The notes under the pieces are model-generated. The model did no database searches. It saw nothing but the letters and a program-made list of their open reading frames with translations, and was not told the DNA's origin. 64,000 bases of DNA, from NCBI GenBank assembly GCA_018240405.1, contig JAFEFW010000625.1, positions 1 through 64,000 on the forward strand, given 5' to 3'. Below, in pieces: positions 28,679-37,053 of this stretch. Made by a program: the position numbers and the translations under genes. Position 1 is the first letter of the stretch. Every line of letters begins with the position of its first letter. This stretch comes from Pseudomonadota bacterium. Its GTDB lineage: Bacteria > Pseudomonadota > Alphaproteobacteria > Acetobacterales > Acetobacteraceae.

Positions 28679-29887
28679 ATGCAGAAGATCACCACCCGAA
28701 CCACCGGGATCGGGCGCCGTACCGTCTTGTCAGGCGCCACGGGGCTGGCCGCCGGGCTGGCCATGCCGGCGATCGCGCAGAACAAGCCAATTCGCATGGG
28801 CTGGATCGCCGCCGTCACCGGCATGTTTGCCTCCAACGCGCAGGCGCAGGACTGGGGCTTCCGCCAGACGGTGGCCGATCTGAATGAGAACGGCGGGCTG
28901 CTTGGCCGGCAGATCGAGATCGTCATGCGAGACAGCGCCGCCGACCCGTCGAAGGCCGTCAGCTTCGCCAAGGAGCTCGTCTACAACGAGAACATCGATG
29001 TGCTGTGCGGCCCGATCAACTCGGGTGAGGCACTGCCCACGCTGGGGATCGTTTCAGGCGCCAAGAAACTGCACCTGATCGGCGGTTCGGTGGAACAGCT
29101 GATCGATCCGGTCAAGTATCCGCTGGGCTTCCGCAACCTGAACGCCAACGGCCAGTGGATCAAGGTCGCGGTCAAGTTCATGGTTGAGGACCTGAAGAAG
29201 ACCAAGATCGCCATCATCAACGACAACACCGGCTACGGTGTGCTGTCGCGCGACCTGGTCACGCAGTTCTTGGCGCAGCGCAATATGAAGCCGGTCTATT
29301 CGGCAACGGTTGACCCGAACAAGCCGGACGTGACCGACGAGCTGCTGAAGGCGAAGGACGCTGGCGCCGAAGTGGTGACGGAATGGTCCAATGCCACAGG
29401 ATTCGTCGGCCGGCTGATAAACGCCCGCGGAGAGCAGGCCTGGAACGTGCCGATCGTCGGCCACCCGACCATCCTGCAGGAACAGGTCGCCAAGCTGCTG
29501 TCCAAGCGCTCCTACTGGGACAACGTCTACGGCGTCGGTTACCGCCATCAGGTGGTCGATGCGCAGGGCAAACTGCCGGCGAATGTCCAGGCCTTCATGG
29601 ACAAGCACAAGGACACGATCGGTCCGTACATGGCCGCCGGCATTCCGGCGTTCCTGCAGGGCAACGCCGCTGTGACGATCTATGCCGAGGGCGTCAAGAA
29701 GGCCGGCGACGTCGATCCGTTCAAGGTCAAGGCGGCGCTTGAGTCGATCCCGGTGATCAATGCGCCGTATGGGCCATTTATCTATACGCCGACGGATCAT
29801 AACGGCTTTCAGGATGACGGCATCGTGCTGGTGAACGCTAACGCGCAATTGCCCAACGGCGGCTATCCGCCCGTGAAGATCGTCTGA
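28679..29887 (+). CDS. Liv-type ABC transporter solute-binding protein (Tat-type signal)
   Basis: A 402-residue periplasmic binding protein of the branched-chain amino acid/amide type (Peripla_BP_6/5). Its leader contains a twin arginine (GRRTVLSGATGLAAGLAMP) followed by AIAQ, so Tat export is likely. The mature part starts with IRMGWIAAVTGMFASNAQ and shows LNENGGLLGRQIEIV, as expected. GGGAGGA sits 6 bases before the ATG. It is the first gene of a five-gene set with two permeases and two ATPases downstream. A 190-base gap carrying a palindromic repeat separates it from livH, which may lower expression of the distal genes relative to the binding protein. Confidence 0.92.
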   Translation: MQKITTRTTGIGRRTVLSGATGLAAGLAMPAIAQNKPIRMGWIAAVTGMFASNAQAQDWGFRQTVADLNENGGLLGRQIEIVMRDSAADPSKAVSFAKELVYNENIDVLCGPINSGEALPTLGIVSGAKKLHLIGGSVEQLIDPVKYPLGFRNLNANGQWIKVAVKFMVEDLKKTKIAIINDNTGYGVLSRDLVTQFLAQRNMKPVYSATVDPNKPDVTDELLKAKDAGAEVVTEWSNATGFVGRLINARGEQAWNVPIVGHPTILQEQVAKLLSKRSYWDNVYGVGYRHQVVDAQGKLPANVQAFMDKHKDTIGPYMAAGIPAFLQGNAAVTIYAEGVKKAGDVDPFKVKAALESIPVINAPYGPFIYTPTDHNGFQDDGIVLVNANAQLPNGGYPPVKIV

Positions 29888-29930
29888 AATCAGACCTTCG
29901 TGCACCTGATAACGAACAGTCCCTGCCGTT

Positions 29931-29993
29931 GTGGCGGGCGAAGGCCCGCCATCCATGCCTTGACAGCAACGGGAGGCACGGCAGGGCGTGGAT
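29931..29993. repeat. Dispersed palindromic repeat, family 1 copy
   Basis: A perfect hairpin GGCGGGC GAAG GCCCGCC (29933-29950) is followed by a second inverted repeat (ATCCATGCCTTG at 29951-29962 with CAGGGCGTGGAT at 29982-29993, two wobble-type mismatches). It stands between the solute-binding-protein gene and livH of one transporter operon, where an RNA copy could stabilise the upstream message. Confidence 0.75.
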
Positions 29994-30078
29994 TGCAGCC
30001 CCATGTCCAGGCGTTCACCAGCAGGATCGCCTGCCATGACGGTGGCGATCGCGCACGCCCGGCACAAAGGAGTTTCTC

Positions 30079-30936
30079 GTGCTGCTGGTAATCATCAGCG
30101 GCCTCGCGCTCGGCGGCCTGTACGGCATGACGGCGCTGGTCTATAACGTCATGTATTCGACCTCGAAGGTGCTGAGCTTCGGCACCGGACAGTTCGCCAT
30201 GGTCGGTGGCATCTGCGCCGCCTGGGTCGTTCTGGATCTGCACTGGCCGGTCTGGATCGGCCTGATTGCCTGCCTGCTGGCCGGCGCCGTGTTCGGCTGG
30301 CTGAGCGAGCTGATCGCCGTCCGCCGCATCGTCGCGGCCTCGGACGAGCACCTCTGGGTGCTCAGCACGCTGGCACTGGCGACGATGGTGCAGGAGGCGA
30401 TGTCGCTGGTCTGGGGCACCGATCCCACGCCCTTTCCGCGCGTCTTCCCGCAGGAGTTTGCCGGCGTGCTGGACCAGAAATTCTGGCTGCCGCTGCTGCT
30501 GTCCATCGCCATGGCGATCGGGTTGCAAGTGTTCTACCGCCACTCGATGACCGGCAAGCTGTTCATTGCGATGTCCGAGGACACCTTCGCCGCTCGCGCC
30601 CGCGGCGTCTCCACCGACTGGATGCGCGCGCAGAGCTACATCCTGGCCGGCGTGCTTGGTGCATTGTCCGGCTTCGCCGCCGGTCAGCTCACCTTCGCTG
30701 ACTTCGCGCTGGGCACTGCGTTGGGCCTGTCCGGCTTCATCGCGCTGGCGGTGGGCGGCATCGGCAGTTCCGTCGGCGCGCTGGTCGGTGGCGCGATCCT
30801 TGGCACGTTGACCGCGCTGACAACCTACTATTTCGGCGCGCAATACCAGAAGACCATCGCCATCGGCCTGCTGATCCTGCTGCTGGTTGTCCGCCCGCAG
30901 GGTCTGTTCGGCACCACGCAGGTGCGCCAGGTATGA
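30079..30936 (+). CDS. livH: Branched-chain amino acid-type ABC permease (LivH-like)
   Basis: A 285-residue inner-membrane permease. The N-terminal segment (ISGLALGGLYGMTALVYNVM) and the ALGTALGLSGFIALAVGGIGS stretch are typical of LivH-type subunits. Translation starts at GTG 30079 with AAGGAG 6 bases upstream. The gene overlaps livM by four bases (ATGA). Together with the binding protein and LivMGF it forms an importer for an amino acid, amide or related small organic acid; the ligand cannot be told from the permease. Confidence 0.93.
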   Translation: MLLVIISGLALGGLYGMTALVYNVMYSTSKVLSFGTGQFAMVGGICAAWVVLDLHWPVWIGLIACLLAGAVFGWLSELIAVRRIVAASDEHLWVLSTLALATMVQEAMSLVWGTDPTPFPRVFPQEFAGVLDQKFWLPLLLSIAMAIGLQVFYRHSMTGKLFIAMSEDTFAARARGVSTDWMRAQSYILAGVLGALSGFAAGQLTFADFALGTALGLSGFIALAVGGIGSSVGALVGGAILGTLTALTTYYFGAQYQKTIAIGLLILLLVVRPQGLFGTTQVRQV

Positions 30937-31934
30937 AAGCAAACTACCTCAAGCCGGCGATCGTGGCAGTATTCGCGCTGTTCGCCGCGCTGCTGCCCTA
31001 CATCACCGGCAATATCTACTACCTGCACGTCGCCACGATCATCGGCGTCTACTGGGTGCTGATCGCGACGCTGAACCTGCTGGTCGGCTTCACCGGGCAG
31101 CTGTCGGTCGGCCATGTCGGGCTGCTGGCGATTGGCGCCTACGCCTTCTGCCTGCTGGCCGGCAGCCAGGGCTGGAACCCGTTTCTGGCTTTGCTCACCG
31201 GCGGCGTCATCTGCGCCGTCATCGGCCTGCTGCTGGGGTTACCGTCGCTGCGCCTGCCAGGATTTTATTTCGCCATGGCGACGCTGGCCTTCGGCCTGAT
31301 CGTTGCGGAGCTGGCGCTGGCGGAACAGTGGCTGACCAACGGCAGCGTTGGCATGGCGGCGCCCAGTTTCCCGGCGCCGTTCGATACGCCGTGGGGCTTC
31401 TACTGGCTGGTGCTCGGCATCGCCGCCTTCGTCACCTGGCTGACCTGGAACCTGTCCCGATTCATGTGGGGCAGGGCGATGGTGGCGCTGCGCGACAGCA
31501 CAGTGGCGGCCTCGTCCGTTGCGATCCCGATCTACCTGACCAAGCTGGTGGTGTTCGTGTTCAGCGGCTTCACGGCCGGGATCGCCGGCGGTCTGTATGC
31601 CACGTCGCAAAGCTACATCACGCCCGATGCGTTCATCGTCAACCTGGGCATCTACTTCTTTGTCGCCATCATCATCGGCGGCCGCGGCGTGATCATCGGC
31701 CCGTTCATCGGCGCCGCCGTGCTGGCCGCCATCCCGGAACTGGTTGGACCGCTGGCGAAATATGGCACCTTCTTCTACGGCGTCATCCTGCTGATCGTCG
31801 TGCTGGTTATCCCCGGCGGCTTCGGCGAGCTGATCGACCGCGTGGCCGAAAAGCTCCACCGCCGGGAGCAGGCGGCCACTCGCATCGAACCCGACCTGGC
31901 GCAACTGCGCACCGCGATCGGACGGCGTGCATGA
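30933..31934 (+). CDS. livM: Branched-chain amino acid-type ABC permease (LivM-like)
   Basis: A 333-residue permease with the LivM landmarks GVYWVLIATLNLLVGFTGQL, GHVGLLAIGAYA and GLYATSQSYITPDAF, followed by the conserved IIIGGRGVIIGPFIGA loop that contacts the ATPase. It starts inside the livH stop (ATGA) and its own stop overlaps the next start in the same way, so the four downstream genes are translationally coupled. The C-terminal 30 residues are hydrophilic and cytoplasmic. Confidence 0.93.
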   Translation: MKANYLKPAIVAVFALFAALLPYITGNIYYLHVATIIGVYWVLIATLNLLVGFTGQLSVGHVGLLAIGAYAFCLLAGSQGWNPFLALLTGGVICAVIGLLLGLPSLRLPGFYFAMATLAFGLIVAELALAEQWLTNGSVGMAAPSFPAPFDTPWGFYWLVLGIAAFVTWLTWNLSRFMWGRAMVALRDSTVAASSVAIPIYLTKLVVFVFSGFTAGIAGGLYATSQSYITPDAFIVNLGIYFFVAIIIGGRGVIIGPFIGAAVLAAIPELVGPLAKYGTFFYGVILLIVVLVIPGGFGELIDRVAEKLHRREQAATRIEPDLAQLRTAIGRRA

Positions 31935-32689
31935 GTGGCACGTTGGAAGCCCGCGGCGTCATCAAGCGCTTCGGCGGCCTGGTCGCGGTCGACAATGTTT
32001 CGCTGGAATTGCGTCCCGGCGAGGTGCATGGGCTGATCGGCCCCAACGGCAGCGGTAAGACCACACTGCTGAACCTGATCTCCGGCTACTACCCGATCGA
32101 CGGGGGTCACATCGTCCTCGGCGGCGCGGACATCACGCGCAAGCCGGTGCGTGAGCGCGCCCGCGCGGGCGTTGCACGGACGTTTCAAACTCCGAAGCTT
32201 GTGCTGTCCCTGCCCGTCCTGGACAACGCCATGCTCGGCGGCTGGCCCGATGTCCGCTCCGGCTTTCTGGAAACCGCGCTATCCGCGCCGCGGACGCGAC
32301 GCGAGGAAGCGGAGCTGCGCGAGCGGGCCGCTGCGATGCTGCGCGGCGTCGGCCTCGGCCGCGTCATGGACCGCCGAGCCGATCTGCTGGAACACACTGC
32401 GCAACGCTTCCTGGAGATCGCCAGAGCGCTGACGCTGCGGCCGAAATTCGTTCTGCTGGATGAACCGGCCGGCGGGCTTACGGTGGCCGAGATCGATCAC
32501 CTCGGCGCCATCATTGGCGTGATGCGTGACGCCGGCATCGGCGTGTTGCTGGTCGAGCATCATACCGACTTCGTCTTCCGCGTCTGCGACCGCGTCACCG
32601 CGCTGAACCTGGGGCGCATGATCGCCCATGGTTCGGCGCAGCATGTGCGCAACGATCCGGACGTCATCAGGGTCTATCTGGGCGCATGA
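31931..32689 (+). CDS. livG: ABC ATPase (LivG-like) with a degenerate signature motif
   Basis: A 252-residue ATP-binding subunit. Walker A is GPNGSGKTT, Walker B is FVLLDEPAGGL, and the switch His lies in VEHHTDF. The ABC signature, normally LSGGQ or LSYGQ in front of QRxLEIARAL, reads LLEHTAQRFLEIARAL: the glycine-rich loop has become LEHTA. The frame is intact and the flanking helix is conserved, so this is not a frameshift. In ABC dimers the signature of one subunit contacts ATP held by the other, so the site formed with LivF's Walker A may be non-hydrolytic. The start overlaps the livM stop (ATGA). Confidence 0.92.
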   Translation: MSGTLEARGVIKRFGGLVAVDNVSLELRPGEVHGLIGPNGSGKTTLLNLISGYYPIDGGHIVLGGADITRKPVRERARAGVARTFQTPKLVLSLPVLDNAMLGGWPDVRSGFLETALSAPRTRREEAELRERAAAMLRGVGLGRVMDRRADLLEHTAQRFLEIARALTLRPKFVLLDEPAGGLTVAEIDHLGAIIGVMRDAGIGVLLVEHHTDFVFRVCDRVTALNLGRMIAHGSAQHVRNDPDVIRVYLGA

Positions 32690-33405
32690 ACACGCTGCTG
32701 GAAGTTCGGGACCTGCACGTCGCCTACGGCAAGGCCGAGGTCGTGCATGGCACCAGCCTGACCGTCGGTGCCGGCGAGTTCGTCACGCTGCTGGGCCGCA
32801 ACGGCGCGGGCAAGAGCACGACGCTGCACGCTGTCTCCGGCCTGATCGCCAAGCGCGGTGGCCAGGTTCGTTTCGACGGCGCCGACATCACCAACGCGGC
32901 GCCACGTGACATCGTGCGCGCCGGCCTTGTGCAGGTGCTGGAGGGGCATCGCGTGTTCCATCCACTGACGGTGGAGGACAACCTGCTGATCGGCACCTAC
33001 GCCAAGGCTAAGCGCGGCGACCGGTCGAAACTGCCGGCGATCTACGACCTGTTCCCCGAAATGGCGGAGCGCCGCCACCAGCCGGCCTCGCGGCTGTCCG
33101 GCGGCCAGCAGCAGATTCTTGCTGTCGCGCAGGGCATCATTGCGGAACCGCGCCTGCTGATCCTGGATGAGCCGTCCGGCGGCCTCGCGCCGCTGGTCAT
33201 TGATCGCATCCTCGACGTCGCACGGTCGCTGTCACAGAGCGGTGTCGCCGTCCTGCTGGTGGAGCAGCTTGTTGAAAAGGCGCTGGCGCACGCGGACCGC
33301 TGCTACCTGATGGCCACCGGCCGCATTGTGCATGAGGGGCTGGCGAAGGACCTCGCCGGCAGCGACATCCTGCACAGCGCCTATCTCGGCGGCGAGACGG
33401 CGTGA
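32686..33405 (+). CDS. livF: ABC ATPase (LivF-like)
   Basis: A 239-residue ATP-binding subunit with Walker A GRNGAGKST, an intact signature SRLSGGQQQILAVAQG, Walker B LLILDEPSGGL and the switch His position altered to Gln (LLVEQLVEKAL), as is usual for LivF proteins. It overlaps the livG stop by four bases and closes the operon; a minus-strand gene converges 25 bases downstream. Its consensus signature completes the ATP site held by LivG, whose own signature is degenerate. Confidence 0.93.
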   Translation: MNTLLEVRDLHVAYGKAEVVHGTSLTVGAGEFVTLLGRNGAGKSTTLHAVSGLIAKRGGQVRFDGADITNAAPRDIVRAGLVQVLEGHRVFHPLTVEDNLLIGTYAKAKRGDRSKLPAIYDLFPEMAERRHQPASRLSGGQQQILAVAQGIIAEPRLLILDEPSGGLAPLVIDRILDVARSLSQSGVAVLLVEQLVEKALAHADRCYLMATGRIVHEGLAKDLAGSDILHSAYLGGETA

Positions 33406-33430
33406 GGCAGGCGCTTCAACTGCGCTGAAG

Positions 33431-35032
33431 TCATCCTGCCAGTAGCGGAAACGTCACCCCGATGGCCCAGGCAAACGCCACCGCCGTGGCAATGCCGGCG
33501 ACGAACGGGTGGCGCGTGCGGCGATACGCCCAGTCGCTGAACAAGCCGTAGATAATGAAGAACACGATGATCAGCGGCACGATGATCAGCAGGAAGAACA
33601 GCCGCTCGAAGTCCAGCGCCACGGCAATCGACAATGACACGATCAGGGCCACCTTGGCCGCCGCGTAGCCGAAGCGCGCCGAACCCTCGCCGCGCGTCAG
33701 CCACTCGGTACTGAGAAAGAACGCTGTCGTGCCGATCAGCATGGCCACCAGCAGCGGGATTCGGTCCACGGGCGGCAGGAAGTTGGTGAATGAGCTGTTG
33801 ATCGCCCAGAACAGTGCGCCCGCCGTGTACAGTGTCACCAGCCCCGTCGCCACCGCCAGCCGGGGCAGTGAGGTGCCCGGCGCGGTGAGCCTGCCGCGCC
33901 CACGCCGGTGCAGCCACAGCGTGCCAACTGCGGTCAGCAGTCCATACACGGCAAAATGCACCGACAGGTAATCGGCGACCAGGACCGGCAGGAAATGAGT
34001 TGGCAGCAGCCGCAGCAACAGCGGTGTTCCGATCACCGGCATCGTCAGGACCGGCACCAGGTCGCGTCCGCGTACGCCCGCGCCGGCTGGTCGCGCCACC
34101 ACCACCGGCAGCAGCCGCGACAGTGGCCGGCCCAGCAGGACGAGGCCGGCGATCAGCAGGACGATCCAGGGTCCGCGTGCGTCGAGGTAGGGTGGCGCCG
34201 TGCGTATGACGGCGAAGGTCGCATCCAGCCAGGCCAATGCTTCCTGCATGCTCGCCTGCCTATACAGCACGCTGACATGTTCTGAATTAGGACTGAAGGT
34301 CGCCCGCCGCGCCGTACCTTCGGCAAAATTACCATAGGTGTGACCGGGCGCCGCCTGCGCCGGTGCGATTGACAGCCCGACGGCACGGAGTGCCTCGGAT
34401 TTCAGCATGCCTTCCCAGTCACCGACGATGACCAGCAGATTGCGCGGCGCCGTGGCGGTTACGGCCGGCGAGAACATCGAGACAGCGATGGTCGCGGCGA
34501 TGGCGGGGTCCTGCTCCGCCACCCGGACAACGATGTCGCTGGCCATGGAATGGCCAAGGATCGCCACTCTTCCATCACCCAGGCGGCGTGCATAGGCGAC
34601 AATTTCAGCCGTCTGGCGCGCCAGGGTGCCGGTGGCACCGGTCACTTCCGTGATGCTGCCGGTCAGTGGCAGCGGATTGCGCCCATGGCCGTCGAAGTCG
34701 AATGTCACTGCAATGTAGCCGGCACGCGCGAAGGTCACAGCGAAGGGCTGCATCAGTTGCTGCGATCCGGCGAAGCCGTGCGCGATCACGATCACCGGGG
34801 CCCGGGCCGGCGAGGCCGGGCGGTAGACGGCGGCGGGGGTGTGGCCGATCGTTACCGGATGGATGTCAATACCGTCGGTGGTGGCATGTAGCTTCCACAG
34901 GGAGACGGCGATGGCGAGTGCCGCCAGCACCGCCAGGACCGGGTTGACGAGGCGCTTTCGCATCGGCGTATGCGGCGAAGAACGGCCCATGGCCGGAGCG
35001 GTTACCTCGACGACGCGGCGCTCCATGCTCAT
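33431..35032 (-). CDS. Alpha/beta-hydrolase domain fused to a C-terminal polytopic membrane domain
   Basis: A 533-residue protein. After a cytoplasmic leader and one membrane helix (about 31-48), residues about 70-300 form an alpha/beta-hydrolase fold: oxyanion region VIVIAHGFAGSQQ, nucleophile elbow GHSMAS and a later His in NSEHVSVLY. From about residue 315 to the end there are roughly eight hydrophobic helices. The topology would put the hydrolase outside the membrane if the first helix is a signal anchor. The substrate is unknown. The ATG at 35032 lies 4 bases after the stop of the DUF2177 gene, so both are one operon. Confidence 0.8.
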   Translation of the reverse strand: MSMERRVVEVTAPAMGRSSPHTPMRKRLVNPVLAVLAALAIAVSLWKLHATTDGIDIHPVTIGHTPAAVYRPASPARAPVIVIAHGFAGSQQLMQPFAVTFARAGYIAVTFDFDGHGRNPLPLTGSITEVTGATGTLARQTAEIVAYARRLGDGRVAILGHSMASDIVVRVAEQDPAIAATIAVSMFSPAVTATAPRNLLVIVGDWEGMLKSEALRAVGLSIAPAQAAPGHTYGNFAEGTARRATFSPNSEHVSVLYRQASMQEALAWLDATFAVIRTAPPYLDARGPWIVLLIAGLVLLGRPLSRLLPVVVARPAGAGVRGRDLVPVLTMPVIGTPLLLRLLPTHFLPVLVADYLSVHFAVYGLLTAVGTLWLHRRGRGRLTAPGTSLPRLAVATGLVTLYTAGALFWAINSSFTNFLPPVDRIPLLVAMLIGTTAFFLSTEWLTRGEGSARFGYAAAKVALIVSLSIAVALDFERLFFLLIIVPLIIVFFIIYGLFSDWAYRRTRHPFVAGIATAVAFAWAIGVTFPLLAG

Positions 35033-35036
35033 GCTG

Positions 35037-35456
35037 TCAAATGCGCCGGCGCGCCCGCGCCAGCCTCGCTGCTGCGGCGTGACCGGCCGTCGCGGCAACA
35101 GCGGTCAGAAAAGTGCCCCAGCACAGATCGGCGACGGTAACCACGATTGACCAGTCCCGCAGTGTTGCCTGGTTGGTCAAATCATAAGTCGCGTAGGCAA
35201 CAAGACCAAAAAACGCGCCGCGCGCGGCCACCGCCCAGGATCGGGAGTCACCCAGTTTTGGGCTGATGACGAAGACGACAATGCCAGCGACATAGATCAC
35301 GTAGAACAGCACCGCGGCGACCGGATCGAATCCGTCGCGCAGCAACGGCGCCAGGTACGGCCGATACAGCACGCCGGCGGCGACCGACAGCCAGATGACA
35401 TCGAGGATCAGCAGGACGACGGCGGTGACCAGATAGGCAACGGCATGAACCAGCAC
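35037..35456 (-). CDS. DUF2177 family membrane protein
   Basis: A 139-residue protein of four hydrophobic helices with the DUF2177 pattern: LDVIWL in helix 1, YRPYLAPLL, and the GLVAYATYDLTNQATLRDW segment, which is the most conserved part of this family. The function of DUF2177 is unknown. It lies directly upstream of the hydrolase/membrane fusion gene with a 4-base gap, so the two products probably work at the same membrane. Confidence 0.9.
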   Translation of the reverse strand: MLVHAVAYLVTAVVLLILDVIWLSVAAGVLYRPYLAPLLRDGFDPVAAVLFYVIYVAGIVVFVISPKLGDSRSWAVAARGAFFGLVAYATYDLTNQATLRDWSIVVTVADLCWGTFLTAVAATAGHAAAARLARARRRI

Positions 35457-35710
35457 AGTGATGCTCTTTCCTCTTGTTGTGGCGTCAGCGCCGCGCGTCC
35501 GCTGACGGGGGAGGCGGCAGCCAGGATGACCGCGGCGCGCGGTTCAGCATGTGGCCCAACCGAGATTGTGACGGAACTCGCATTGTCATCGGGCTGCCCT
35601 GTCCTTGATGCCGCGGATCAATTGACGCACCGCAAGGTTCTTTCGCGTCGCGTGTGCGTATCCAGGCCGTAGGGCCACCCGCCCGATTCGGGGTGGCCAG
35701 GGAGACTGGC

Positions 35711-36916
35711 ATGGTGTCGTATTGGTTTCGAACAGCGCCGCGCCGCGCTGCCTTGTTGACTGTTGCATGTTTGGGCGTCGCGCTCTGCGGATCCGTTGGT
35801 GCCATGCAGACTGCGTTGGCCGCCGGACAGAAGCCGGACACGGCGGAGAAGGCCAACCCGGCGGAGAAAGGCAAGGGCAAGCCGGTGACGGTGACCGAGG
35901 AGATGACCGGCGCCGGCATCGTCTCCTCCGGTGTCACGCTACCGAAGCCGCCGCCGGCCACCGGGACAAAGGAAACTCCGGTGCCATCCTGGGGCAAGCC
36001 GCTGCCGTGGCCGATTGTGATCGCCGACCGGCGCAACAACCGCCTGCTGGAGGTGACGCCCGATAAGCGCATCGTCTGGGAGTTTCCATCACCGAACCTG
36101 ACGATCTATCGCGGCAATGACGACGTGAACTTTACGCAGGACGGCAAGAAACTCATCATTAACGAGGAAGACAATTTCGACATTCACGAGATCGACTACG
36201 AGACGCGCTCACTGCAATGGACCTATGGCATGCCGAACTATCGCGGCAGCGCCGAGGGCTACCTGAACTATCCGGACGATGCCCGGATGCTGCCGGACGG
36301 TAAGCGGCTTGTGGTCGCCGACATCCGCAACTGCCGCCTGCTGGTGATCGACCGCCAGACATCAAAGACGCTGCAGCAGTTCGGCAAGCCGGGCGTCTGC
36401 AAGCACAACCCGCCGCACAGCTTCGTCTACCCGAACGACATCAACTACTACGACAATGGGGACTACCTGATCACCGAAATCACTGGCGCCTGGATCACCC
36501 GCATGGCGCCGGATGGCCGCGTAATCTGGACCGTGCCGGCGCCGCATATGCACTACCCGTCGGATGCGCGCGCCACGCCGGACGGCAACATCATCGTCGC
36601 CGACTTCATCAAGCCGGGCGGCATTGTCATCTTCAACCCGCAGACCGGCAAGATCGTCTGGGAGTATCGCGTCACTGAGGGCGAGAAGGCCCTGGATCAT
36701 CCGTCACTCGCGGTAGAGCTGCCGACCGGGGACATCCTGGTGAATGACGATCATCGCGAACGGGTGCTGGTGATCGACCGGCAGACCAAGGAGTTCATCT
36801 GGCAATACGGCACGACAGACGTTCGTGGTCACGGGCCGAACCAGCTCTGGTATCCGGACAGCGTGGACCTCGATTACTACCACGATTGGAAGGCTGTCCT
36901 GGCGCGAAAGCCTTGA
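35711..36916 (+). CDS. Exported beta-propeller (PQQ/NHL-repeat-like) protein
   Basis: A 401-residue protein with an N-terminal signal peptide (hydrophobic core ALLTVACLGVALC, cut probably near ALAAG), a Lys/Pro-rich linker (about 40-90) and then repeated blades. Repeats of the type ADRRNNRLLEV, VADIRNCRLLVIDRQT, VADFIKPGGIVIF and VNDDHRERVLVIDRQT recur about every 45 residues, as in PQQ-like or NHL-type propellers and arylsulfotransferase-like propellers. No catalytic motif was recognised; a binding or scaffold role in the periplasm is the safest reading. AGGGAG precedes the ATG. Its stop faces the small ORF at 36928 with 11 bases between. Confidence 0.82.
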   Translation: MVSYWFRTAPRRAALLTVACLGVALCGSVGAMQTALAAGQKPDTAEKANPAEKGKGKPVTVTEEMTGAGIVSSGVTLPKPPPATGTKETPVPSWGKPLPWPIVIADRRNNRLLEVTPDKRIVWEFPSPNLTIYRGNDDVNFTQDGKKLIINEEDNFDIHEIDYETRSLQWTYGMPNYRGSAEGYLNYPDDARMLPDGKRLVVADIRNCRLLVIDRQTSKTLQQFGKPGVCKHNPPHSFVYPNDINYYDNGDYLITEITGAWITRMAPDGRVIWTVPAPHMHYPSDARATPDGNIIVADFIKPGGIVIFNPQTGKIVWEYRVTEGEKALDHPSLAVELPTGDILVNDDHRERVLVIDRQTKEFIWQYGTTDVRGHGPNQLWYPDSVDLDYYHDWKAVLARKP

Positions 36917-36927
36917 AAGCGCGTCGC

Positions 36928-37053
36928 TTAGACCACCCAGAAGGCCAGGAACAGCGCCAGGCAGACCGCGGCCCACAGCCGGACCCCATCATATAGCAGC
37001 AGCGAAAGACCGTTACGCAGCCAGGCCGGCACCCGGCCCGGCTCGGCGGTCAC
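36928..37053 (-). CDS. 41-residue single-pass membrane peptide overlapping the DUF4336 gene
   Basis: A short frame starts with GTG at 37051-37053 and ends with TAA at 36928-36930. Its GTG overlaps the TGA of the upstream gene (GTGA), the same coupling arrangement as elsewhere in this window. The product has a hydrophilic N-terminus (VTAEPGRVPAWLRNG) and a C-terminal hydrophobic helix of about 18 residues ending LFLAFWVV. No family was recognised. The overlap, the membrane helix and the lack of any other use for this 126-base space support a real gene, but there is no independent evidence. Confidence 0.5.
   Translation of the reverse strand: MTAEPGRVPAWLRNGLSLLLYDGVRLWAAVCLALFLAFWVV

Noticed and set aside
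30887-31930. N-terminal extension of the LivG frame to 30887
   Set aside because: The open frame upstream of ATG 31931 is the shadow of livM; the ATGA overlap and the family N-terminus fix the start at 31931.
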